Positions 35,449 through 44,649 of a stretch of 60,334 nt of DNA are shown here, in pieces; position 1 is the first letter of the stretch; each line of letters starts with the position of its first letter. The notes under the pieces are model-generated. The model did no database searches and was not told the DNA's origin. It saw only the letters and a program-made list of their open reading frames with translations. Made by a program: the position numbers and the translations under genes. This stretch comes from Fragilariopsis cylindrus CCMP1102 (taxonomy: Eukaryota; Bacillariophyta; Bacillariophyceae; Bacillariales; Bacillariaceae), in NCBI GenBank assembly GCA_900095095.1, contig FMBT01000535.1, forward strand, positions 1 through 60,334, written 5' to 3'.

Positions 35449-35990
35449 CTAGTCACGAGAAGACTTGTCATACTTCCATCCTCCCAGGATTCCACACGAG
35501 TTTGCAACAGTTGTATGACAAGGAGCCAACCAGGGGTTGAACTCAAACGCTGGTAGAAAAGGACTCTTACTTAAAAGAGGATTTGGGGATACGTTTGTTT
35601 CTGCTCCTCTCAAACTACTAGCCTTTTTTGCAAATATATGGCTAGTGAGTTGATCTGAACCCTTCAGTGTTGGTTGCATGCGCTCTTCACAGCATGGAGT
35701 ACCTATATCCCACAATTCTCACCGGCTCACCGGTAACGGCTGCACATCCGATCAGCAGCAGAAAAAGAAAACGACAGAAACACAGGTATTTATTTGCCAA
35801 GTAGAACTAGAGTACAGATGCTGAGAACGAACTGGAAAGGCATACCTCGTACCATACTCGGATGGATTGGCTTCGTTAGTACTTTTTACCAACAGCAATG
35901 TCGTCAATAGCAGTCGAACATCAGCAACAATAACACTTTTATCAATAGCTGTTTCTACAATGCGGAAGTTTACGATCGACGGCAACAAAT
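35449..35990 (-). pseudogene. possible remnant of a secreted protein with an NPW...CG.LGG motif
   Basis: The frame 35715-35449 reads like the end of a conserved protein: paired Cys (GTPCCEE), then FEFNPWLAPCHTTVANSCG and a GGWKY ending. I remember a similar Asn-Pro-Trp-x-x-Pro ... Cys-Gly ... Gly-Gly motif in uncharacterised secreted fungal and algal proteins. A hydrophobic leader-like frame (35988-35836) could precede it through an intron with donor GTACGA (near 35835) and an acceptor near 35731, but it has no in-frame ATG. It may be a real gene missing its first exon, or a decaying one. No function can be assigned. Confidence 0.35.
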
Positions 35991-36189
35991 AAGAGAAGAA
36001 AATCCTACATTATATTTGAGATGGAAGTTTTGAACGACAATCCAGTTTATTACGTAAAACTGTAAGGAATCAAACCTTATTATAATTATGATAATATCTA
36101 ATCTTCAGATATTATTCCTAATAGTCCATGGTAGTATTCGCTAATTAGTATCCTTCCTATTCCATCTTTATTCACAAGCAATTGATTGC

Positions 36190-36448
36190 CGTAATGGTAA
36201 CGTCATTTGAAAGACCGTCTGCAAAAAATGCAATATCACCACTAGCCAGCACCTAGAAAATCAGTTTTACCAACGCTACCTGTAATTGCATAGTCGCCTC
36301 CAGTTGCGTAGCCTCCATATCTAGGTTCATTTCCATCATAAAAGACTACTGTACCAGACATTTCATTTTTAAAGATGCCGCCGCCGTGATAATAGCAAGA
36401 GTAGACTAAAAAGAACAAAAACAAAAGTAATGTAAGTACGCATAACAC
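36190..36448 (-). pseudogene. fragment of a small beta-barrel (dirigent/AOC-like) protein
   Basis: The minus strand reads a Gly-rich beta-strand pattern: MSGTVVFYDGN, then YATGGDYAITGSVGKTDFLGAG, and after a frame change a Gly-Asp-Ile-Ala segment ending in TITAINC and a stop at about 36190. The GDYAITG...G...FLGA wording resembles the calycin-like barrel of dirigent and allene-oxide-cyclase proteins. The N-terminal hydrophobic part of the frame may be intron, because a T-rich tract ending in TTTTTAG precedes YSCYYHGG. One extra base near 36248 or a tiny intron would explain the break. Evidence is thin. Confidence 0.35.
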
Positions 36449-36743
36449 CCGTGTAGAATGTTCGCTGCGTATATCATCAAGAGAGAGAAGATAATATTAC
36501 TTTGTTATAATGATGATGACTAAGATAGTACGTGTATGACGGTTTCATCATAGACAGTTGTTTGATTTAGAAAGTAGCATGTACTTTCCACTACATGACA
36601 ATGAAGGTACATATAAGTTTAGACGCGGTTACATGTAAAAGTAGTTATACATTATCTTTATTATTTAACAATTATTTACTCTTCGATAGTCACAATGGAA
36701 CATTTGTATGAATTGTGTTATCAAAAAGAATATATGAAGTTGT

Positions 36744-38006
36744 CTATTCATTGTTGCACAAGTCGATGGTAATAACGCAAGCATTAGCCGCCATCCCAAG
36801 CAAGTTACATTCATCGTTGTTAGAGCTTCCGATGTTCTTGCAAGATTTCTCTCCTCCACTTTCGGCCGCACCTACTTCGGAATATGTCACAGAATCCTTG
36901 TCATTGTTTCCAAAAAATTGGCATGATTTTGCTTGAATATCTTTCGACTTGCCATCAGATGATACTTTTACAATGTTGTTACATGCATTGGCAAAATATA
37001 CCGAATATTTACTGGAAGAAGCTGAAGGCGCAACAGTCGGTTTCATTGTAGGCTTATCAGTCGGTTTCATCGGTTCCATTGTAGGCTCATCAGTCGGATA
37101 CTTTGTAGGCTCAAAAGTCGGTTCCATTGTAGTAGGAAAGTAGGTAGGAGAAGCGGTTGTAGGAGAAACTGTCTTTGTTGGTGACTCAGTAGGATACGCA
37201 GATGGTGATTCGGTGGGATATTCCGTAGGTGAAAGGGTTGTTAAAAAACCGAAAGCGCTTCTCATTTCACCTTTCCCGGGGTAGACACCATCGTAACTAT
37301 ATGTCGTTCCAGAGTAATCTGTATCACACAATTCTTTGTCGTAGACACCATCAGGGGACACAAGGAGTGGAATCTGAGTCACGTTCAAAATGGTAATATC
37401 AGAAGATCGATTGCCACTCCTTTTATCTGCAGCAAATATTTCCCTAAATTTGTTTACAAAATCCGCTTGACTCGGAGGATCACAGACACATGCATTCGCA
37501 TCGGTGGTAGGAGAAGACGACGATGACACTCCTTTGAAGAGTTGCCATGGACCTTCGTTCCCGCATGAATTACATGAAATGGAAATTTCAGCCAACCACG
37601 TACCGTTAGTAGTACCTCTTCCATAACTTCTTGCTTGGTTATTATTATTGATAGTTGGAACTGTAACTCCCTTGATAATATTTCCAGAAACCACATAGCG
37701 TTCCGCTCCAAACGAGGTATCACATGTGGCTAGGTATTCGTATGCATACAAAAACGAATTGTCAACACTTTGAATATCTTCTTTTGTTGGGTTGATAATT
37801 TCGTCTCTACTTGCTGACCCATCCAATTCCAAAAGAACGAATGCCTTGCTGTCGTATTTAATATCATCTGAGGAGATAGGAACAGGGGTACACTTTTCAG
37901 GCATTGATAGAGTGTTTCTTCGTAAATATTGTGTAGCTTCCTTGCCGAATGCTGATCCCATAAAAAATATGGAGGTAAACACGATACATTTATAGTGTCC
38001 AATCAT
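36744..38006 (-). CDS. secreted Cys-rich protein with Ser/Pro/Thr linker
   Basis: The product is 420 aa in one exon. The start ATG at 38006 gives a signal peptide (CIVFTSIFFMGSAFG). Residues 30-250 form an unfamiliar domain with paired Cys (CNSCGNEGPW, CVCDPP) and the sequence FVNKFREIFAADKR. Residues about 260-330 are a run of SPTxYPTE-like and EPTxxPT repeats, a linker common in diatom extracellular proteins. The last 85 residues are a compact Cys-rich domain (YFANACNNIV, then SVTYSEVG, SGGEKSCKNIG, NDEC, NACVI). That last domain recurs in the divergent neighbour at 38544. An extracellular or cell-wall role is inferred. The function is unknown. Confidence 0.85.
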   Translation of the reverse strand: MIGHYKCIVFTSIFFMGSAFGKEATQYLRRNTLSMPEKCTPVPISSDDIKYDSKAFVLLELDGSASRDEIINPTKEDIQSVDNSFLYAYEYLATCDTSFGAERYVVSGNIIKGVTVPTINNNNQARSYGRGTTNGTWLAEISISCNSCGNEGPWQLFKGVSSSSSPTTDANACVCDPPSQADFVNKFREIFAADKRSGNRSSDITILNVTQIPLLVSPDGVYDKELCDTDYSGTTYSYDGVYPGKGEMRSAFGFLTTLSPTEYPTESPSAYPTESPTKTVSPTTASPTYFPTTMEPTFEPTKYPTDEPTMEPMKPTDKPTMKPTVAPSASSSKYSVYFANACNNIVKVSSDGKSKDIQAKSCQFFGNNDKDSVTYSEVGAAESGGEKSCKNIGSSNNDECNLLGMAANACVITIDLCNNE

Positions 38007-38543
38007 CGTGGCTTATTTAGATCTTGATTTCGTTGTGGTTGTTGTTTTTGCTTGATTTGTGAGCTCATTAAATTATATAAAACTTTTGTTGATATCAAAT
38101 TACTATCGGAAAAATGGGAAAGGACTTCCATAGAAACCAGTTTGATTGAAGTATTTGGGTGGGCGGCGATTTTCGTTTAGACCAGTAACAAATGATGTGA
38201 TAAGTGATGAGTTGTCGAGTCGAGGAAGGGAGACGTTTCAACCTTTCCCCTTAAGTAAAAATATTTCGTTCCCATCGCACATCTTGCATAGCGCGCACAT
38301 CATAGCGAACGGTTTGTGCAAAATGCAAAAAAAATGCTTCTTCGCTGGAATTAATCGAAGGAATCAGTCATTCACGACTTATTGTTGAGACCAGTGAGAG
38401 AATGTAAAAAAAATTGTCTCGCAAGTTCTCAGCTAAATTTCTTTCGAAAACCCGAAAACAATTACTGCTTTCTCTCATAAAACAAAAAAGTCAAAACAAT
38501 AAAACACAAATTTAGAAAGAAAACTTAAAACAATCAGTCAAAA
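38007..38543. promoter_or_regulatory. shared divergent promoter region of two related secreted-protein genes
   Basis: The 537 bp between the start codons at 38006 (-) and 38544 (+) must contain both promoters. Both leaders are A-rich on their coding strands. No specific element can be named, but co-regulation of the pair is plausible. Confidence 0.5.
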
Positions 38544-39047
38544 ATGAAATTCACTATCCCATCTTCCGTTACTTTCTTGGCATTTGTCGCTGTATCCAAC
38601 AATGGCCGCGTCGTTCAAGGAGTTCTCTCCCCTGCTGTTACATGCTGCAAGAACAACGGAGGTTCGTATGAACTTGTCGATGGTGCAGATGCTGTTTGCT
38701 TAAAAAATGGAAGTCTCACCAATGCAAATACTTTTATGAGCAACAACTGCCCAGTATCCGACGACTATACAGTATACGCGTACAACAGTTGCCCCTCGAT
38801 CGTCGGCGCTGAACTCACTTTAAATGATAACGATAATGGTGGATCGTATGACGTTGATGTTTATCTTGAGGTAAACGAATGTAAGATTGTTGGATATACA
38901 GATCAAAGTAATGTATCCATAAAGGAAGTAGGCAGTTTTGCAGCTGGCGGACAACAAAGTTGCAAAGCCATTGGAAACAAGAACAATTATGAGTGTGGTG
39001 ATATCAAAAATCTTCCTGCTAATTCGTGTGTTGTCGATATGTGTTAA
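38544..39047 (+). CDS. small secreted Cys-rich protein, paralog of the neighbour's C-terminal domain
   Basis: The product is 167 aa in one exon, with signal peptide SVTFLAFVAVSNNGRVVQG and 12 or more Cys. Its last 50 residues align with the C-terminus of the divergent gene at 36744-38006: SNVSIKEVG with SVTYSEVG, AGGQQSCKAIG with SGGEKSCKNIG, NNYEC with NNDEC, and ANSCVV with ANACVI. An upstream YNSC also matches FANAC. So the pair share a domain in head-to-head orientation, one copy with and one without the Ser/Pro/Thr linker. The function is unknown. The product is probably extracellular. Confidence 0.85.
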   Translation: MKFTIPSSVTFLAFVAVSNNGRVVQGVLSPAVTCCKNNGGSYELVDGADAVCLKNGSLTNANTFMSNNCPVSDDYTVYAYNSCPSIVGAELTLNDNDNGGSYDVDVYLEVNECKIVGYTDQSNVSIKEVGSFAAGGQQSCKAIGNKNNYECGDIKNLPANSCVVDMC

Positions 39048-39054
39048 GGTAATA

Positions 39055-39117
39055 ACAGCGTGATGATATGAAGAATCTTCCAGCTAGCTATTTCGTGCGT
39101 ATATCGATATGTGTTAA
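39055..39117 (+). repeat. decayed duplicate of the 3' end of the preceding gene
   Basis: The 60 bases after the stop repeat the last 50 coding bases with changes. Both contain GATAT, then AATCTTCC, GCTA and ATTTCGTG-like parts, and both end in TCGATATGTGTTAAG. It looks like an old local duplication now lying in the 3' UTR. Confidence 0.7.
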
Positions 39118-39483
39118 GTGATGCATTAGTAGTAGCTACTGGAATTCATTAACGTAGACAATAAAAAATAAAAATAGTATTAAGACTCAAACATTACAGG
39201 GCCAGTGTAATAGCTAGAAGTGGTTTTATATTTTTTTTGTGCTATTATGAACCACCATGATCATGTCTTAATATGAAAATGAGATGGAGTTCTAGTATGA
39301 TTTGGTTTTTTTCTCTAAATTTATCCACCCTTCGTTGTATTGTAGTCTGATATCGATGATATCATTGCTGTAAATCAAGATCAAGATCAAAATCTTTTTT
39401 CATTTTCACTTACAGTCTAATCATCATCATCATCCTCGTCTTCTTCTTCATTTCAATTTTCTTCGTCAACAAGAACTGGATCT

Positions 39484-41629
39484 TTATCTTTTACCTTTAT
39501 CGGCAGCTACAGCTACAGCTTTTTCAAGATTCTCATTTACATTTGTACGTCCCCAGCACGATTTATTTTTACTTATTTTAAGATCTATAGTAGTACCATC
39601 ATTATTGACATCTTTGTACGTAATATGATCTTTATCATTATCTTTTTGAGACGTTGTTGACGATGAACTTTGGAATAGATCATATAATACATTCGATGTT
39701 TCTTTTGTATTATATAAATCTAATTCGATTAATGTATGAGTTGTATATAATTTCACATATTCCCGTATATGTTTGATATGTCCACACCACCAACGTGCTA
39801 TTTGTTGATCTGTTATTAAATCTTTATTTGATTTTCTTATTTTTGGTTTTCTTTTTTTTTGTTTTAATTTTCTTCTTCTTCCTCTTCTTCTAACATTGTT
39901 GTTATTGTTATTGTTCATTCCATCGCCATCATTATTCGTCGTATTATTCGATATTGCTCCTTCTGCTACTGTTACTGCTTTTAATGCTGCTCTTAATAAG
40001 CCTGCTTTTCGATTTGGTCTTTGTAATAACATTTTAGCATGATCATACATTCTTATTTCATTATGAGTCATCAATGTTGTATCTAATGTCTTGTTGGAGA
40101 ATAATGTTTCATTCATTACTAATATTGCATATGCTTGTTTTAAATTATATTCACCTCTACCATTATAGAAATTAAATCTTCTCTGTACTTTATTTTCAAG
40201 TTGTTCTTTATTTAATTGTAATCCTGGCATATCCATTATTGCCATTCTCGTCCTCATTGATTTCCAATTGGATATAGATCTAATCCAATCTTGTATTGGA
40301 CGAAAATTTATTATGAAAGTTGATGATGGATATATCTCATGTAATTCATCTAATAATTGTATTTGTGGATACGATCCTATACCAAAACTGTAGTCCAATT
40401 GCATAAATGCATGTGCTGTATTGTATATTCTTGACGTAAAAAGTTGATTCTTTTTTTCTTTTGATAATTCCATCATTTTATAACCATTCTGTCCATGATT
40501 GGATGGTATACCAATACAACTAAAATATTCCTCTAATGTTGTCGAACCTTTTTATAATGTGGAATATGGTGCATATTTTTGTTTTATTTTTTTAAATAGT
40601 AGGCAACAAAAAAAAGGGCAAAAACACCATGTGAGTGTGAGAAAAATACACATACATTTTTTGTTCTTGCTTTCCTATAGAATAAACAAGTCAAGTCAAG
40701 TCAGGTCGATGATATCGTACTAGTATAGAAACAGTCAAAGTCAAAGACAAGAGTCACAGACAAAGTCAAAGACAAAGTCAAGCGAAAAAGAAAAAGGAAA
40801 CGTATAATTAACGTAATGGTAACGTAACGTATATATACGTACCAGCTTTAGGAAATCCCATATTAAATATTGGTAATGACAAACGTTCTGTAGTACCATC
40901 TAATATATTATTTGCAATTTTTCTTGTTGCTTGTATATTAGGTACTAGACAACTTGGTGGACTCATTTTTATTTTATTAGGATCTGAATCTTTTTTCATA
41001 ACATTTATAATATATTGATCAACTTCTAAATATTCTTTTTCATTTTCATTATTTGCATCATCACCATGATGATTATGTAGTGGTAATACACTTTGTAATA
41101 TTTCTAAACTGGATGGTATACCATCAAAAAATGGATATCTATTATATCTCATTGGAATATCAATAGTAGATGTCGTATGATTCCACATTTCATAATATTT
41201 TAGATCCATTTGGGATGGTAATAATTGTGGTATATAATTTGTCGTCTCCGTCCTCGGTTTTGTTTTTGTCTTCATCTTTGTGTTTGTTGCTGTCCACGTT
41301 GCTGCTGCTGTCGTCCCATTAGCTACAACATAATCGACGTAATCGTCATCGTCATCGCCATCGCCATCGTCATCATCGACGTCATCGTCATCATCATCGT
41401 CATTACGTAGTGTTAGTTCAATTTTTTGTTCTAAACTCATATTACTACTCATAATAGTATTTGAATTTGAATATGAAAATTGTGATAGTAAATTTGATTC
41501 TTTTATTATCATAAATATACCAATTAAAAGAAGATATAATAATAATAATAATGGACGATGATTATTCTTACTTTTATCAGTAGTATTATTGCTTTTACTA
41601 TTGTTGCTGTTGTTCTTCATTGTCGTCAT
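39484..41629 (-). CDS. type II membrane sulfotransferase, two exons
   Basis: Exons 41629-40843 and 40547-39484, separated by a 295-nt intron, give 616 aa. The intron lies inside the PAPS 5'-phosphosulfate loop: GFPKAG on the left and STTLEEYF on the right, a normal sulfotransferase P-loop. A single hydrophobic anchor sits at about residues 26-45 after a short Asn/Ser/Lys cytoplasmic tail, as in Golgi carbohydrate sulfotransferases. A stem with an Asp run follows (about 75-95). The 3'-phosphate site is represented by FIINFRPIQDWIRSI with an Arg and a Ser. A long basic insert of Arg/Lys repeats lies at about 470-490. A conserved-looking CWGRTN segment is near the end. The acceptor is unknown. 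Sulfation of extracellular polysaccharide or a glycoprotein is inferred. Confidence 0.85.
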
Positions 41630-43122
41630 GATTGTATCGTAGTAAAAATTCTTGATTTTATTTTATTTTCTCTCTCTCTTTATTTCTCCTACTACTGTAT
41701 TCGAGACGAATGGACCGAATCGAATCTTTGTTGTCTTGCTTGCACAGCGCCCTCTTATCTTGACTCAAATCTTTTCCCGGTGCGTTCTTTAGTTAGTGGG
41801 GATTGTATTGTATGATAAATTGTACGACAAAGCAGAGCAAAGCAGAGTAGAAACAAATAATGATAAACAAATAACTACTTCACGTGAGCTGAGCTTGAGC
41901 TGCCTTTCTTTTATTCCCTACAGAGACTATACTGACGAACCGAATTCAATCTTTTGTCGTCTTGCGAATCGAATCGAATTCGCCTCTATATATCTTGACT
42001 TCACTCTTCTTTCCGTTCTTTTAAGTACAGTAGGCAGCAGGGGAGGATAGATAATAAACGGCGGTCGGTACACTACTTACGTTTGAGCTGCTTGCTTTTT
42101 TTTTTCCTGTTGTTAGTTTGTGTTATAGTCTGCTTTCTCAGATACCAGTATAGTAAGAGGAATTGATACTATACTATTTTTGTTTTGTTTTGTACTTGCT
42201 TTACTTACCAGTCATTATTATGTGATCTTCAAAATAAGAAAATTATGCATGGGAAAAAGTTATCATAACTGTACTGTAGCCGTTGGATATTATTTTCTTG
42301 GGCCCGATCGTACTATGTGTACTACAATACCTTGGGAAGGGTAGTACTATCTTACTCTACCTATGAATCATATGTACGTATACTACCTCTAGTATCTATG
42401 CTTCGTTGGTACAGTATGGCGCGAATCTTCAAGCGTTGGTTCAAATGCAAAAATCGTACAGTATCTCATTTTCTTCTGGAATGAAACGACTTAAGATTTT
42501 TCTTCTGAATGAACGTATTCAACCATCGACAAAATAAAATTCCTCCTCGGACGAAAGAGAAGATTTTTGAAAATTTCAGATCGGAATGAGAAGATTTGAA
42601 ACAAAATTTGAAAAAGGAAGATAGTATGAAAAATGAAACAAGACCCAGCGACTATATGAAAGCAAAATACCTACTACAGTACCGCAAAAATAAACAGTCC
42701 AAGCAAAAGGCTCACAAATCTGTTTTATTTTATTCGTGTGAAACAAACTGAGCTACCAAAAACTACAACCGAATAGATTATAAGAAAGTTTAAAATACCT
42801 ACTCCCACCGTGCGTAAGTTTTGATTCATTCGATATCGAATCCATCGTTTACTATCTGTATTATATCATCTTCTCACCTCCTTTCATTTATTCACGTTGC
42901 GTGGCGCAATGAACGACTGTCACACGCCATGATTGCATTTTGTACAATACTGTAAACTAAACTGTACCCCCAAAAACATTTAGCTATTGGCGAGACTACT
43001 GTACCTTACTCCCCTTTCGATTCTTTTATCATTATCACAATCAAACAAATCATAATTTAAAAACAAACAAACCAAAAATATAACCCTATAATAACATTCA
43101 ACGACTACACTTTTGTGACAAG
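41630..43122. other. divergent intergenic region between sulfotransferase and lipase
   Basis: This holds both promoters, several CGAAT and AGCAGAGCAA pentamer-like short runs near 41826-41850 and 41965-41985, and GTAC-rich stretches at 42300-42420. No gene is seen. Confidence 0.5.
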
Positions 43123-44280
43123 ATGGCGACAGCGACATTAGAATCAGTAGCATCAAAGACATTAGAATCAGCAGCAGTATTTGCAAAGAGTTTCCCTAAC
43201 TCCGAAATCGAAAAATTTCTAGATAGTGCGCATGGTGGGGGTGTGAACCAAGATATACTCGAATTGTGTGCTGGGTTATCATTTCTATCATACAAAACCA
43301 AGCAGTTGAGTGAATATGAAAACGATTTGAAAGAATGGAATCTTTGTAAAGAGAAATTTCCCGATCTATCTGTGCGTTTTTATCAGAAAGGTGAAACAAC
43401 TCATGGGAACCCGCCATTATTTATTGGTATCACAACAGGATCAATATTAATCTTATGTTGGAGAGGTACACATACTCCTGGTGATGCTCTTAAAGATTTC
43501 GAACTTGATTCGACGGCACCATTTGAAGGTCAAACATTAGAGGTACAAAAAGATTTGTACAACACTATTAAGAATAATTACGAAATTAACTTTGGATCTA
43601 TCAAGGAATATGTGAAAGGAGATTACAGTCAGGTAAAAGGTAAACAGGCAAAGGATGGTGTTCAAATTAAGAGAATTATCTTAACTGGACATTCTCTTGG
43701 TGCTAGTATAGCCAATGTAGCTCATCTATGCCTAAAACTTCCATCACATGATTGGAATGATCTTGTACAAACTTGTAAAGACGAAACTGTCTGTGTTCAA
43801 ACTATCGCCTTTAGTGCACCAATGTCAATAATCATTGATAACGAATCGAACGACTTAAGGACTTTAATTCAGAAAGAGATCTATCCAAATATGATCAATA
43901 TTTTATACAGTGGTGATGTAGTTCCACGTGCATATTCTATTCTGGAATATCTTCAAGAATTTGTTGATGATATCAATAATGGGAATAAAGAATTTTCTAG
44001 TAATGAGATTCTTGATGAAGCAGCAAAAAAATTGGTTGATTTTGCAGATAAAGTAGTACTTGTTGATCATGCGGAACAGGCAAAAAGGTACAGTCATGTT
44101 GGTAAAATTCTCATTATTAGTAGCCATAATGCTACTACTTCTATTTATGATTTATATGACGACATCCATGATTCGAAGAAATCATTCCGAAGTATTAAGT
44201 ATTCTGAATACAATATTCCAGCCAACAAAACTGTTGCAACTGGATTGAAAAATCATTCGTTTGTACCTTTACACTATTAA
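43123..44280 (+). CDS. class 3 (fungal-type) alpha/beta-hydrolase lipase
   Basis: The product is 385 aa in a single exon. The nucleophile elbow is GHSLG with Ser191, preceded by hydrophobic RIILT. The oxyanion region has WRGTHTPGD at about residue 112, equivalent to the FRGT strand of class 3 lipases. The catalytic Asp is probably in ILYSGDVVPR (about 265) and the His in the terminal KNHSFVPLHY. There is no signal peptide. The N-terminus begins MATATLESVASKTLESA, so it is likely cytosolic or peripheral. It is convergent with the THI5-FolD gene. Substrate (glycerolipid or ester) is not predictable. Confidence 0.88.
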   Translation: MATATLESVASKTLESAAVFAKSFPNSEIEKFLDSAHGGGVNQDILELCAGLSFLSYKTKQLSEYENDLKEWNLCKEKFPDLSVRFYQKGETTHGNPPLFIGITTGSILILCWRGTHTPGDALKDFELDSTAPFEGQTLEVQKDLYNTIKNNYEINFGSIKEYVKGDYSQVKGKQAKDGVQIKRIILTGHSLGASIANVAHLCLKLPSHDWNDLVQTCKDETVCVQTIAFSAPMSIIIDNESNDLRTLIQKEIYPNMINILYSGDVVPRAYSILEYLQEFVDDINNGNKEFSSNEILDEAAKKLVDFADKVVLVDHAEQAKRYSHVGKILIISSHNATTSIYDLYDDIHDSKKSFRSIKYSEYNIPANKTVATGLKNHSFVPLHY

Positions 44281-44649
44281 AACAATACATAGATATCAAC
44301 GAGTTTAGGTCCACAGTTTTTGCACTCTACAATTCTCTCTTCTAGCTCGTAATTGTAAAATAGAAATCAAATGGACCAAGGGTTAGTGTGGAATCATAGT
44401 GATTATTTCTCCTCCTCTTCTATCAACATATATGGGCAATAGGACAAGCTAAGTCAATTTTAAGGACACAAGGGTAGGAGACTAGAGCGAGAATATACTG
44501 TCAAAACTTAATCTAGTAGAATTATTTTACTAATAATAGTAATAGTATTCATTTATTTAGATTTAATATCCTTTCATTTATGTTATGCTATGCTGCATTC
44601 TCAGACGTATCGTAATTCATGTACGGTTGTAATTTTTAGTTTCTTCCTC
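44281..44649. other. intergenic between convergent genes
   Basis: This holds the 3' UTRs of the lipase and THI5-FolD genes. I looked for a TPP riboswitch because of the THI5-like domain and saw no credible one. Confidence 0.5.

Noticed and set aside
36744..37143. Plus-strand frame reading Gly/Ser/Val repeats
   Set aside because: Antisense of the Ser/Pro/Thr linker of the minus-strand secreted protein.
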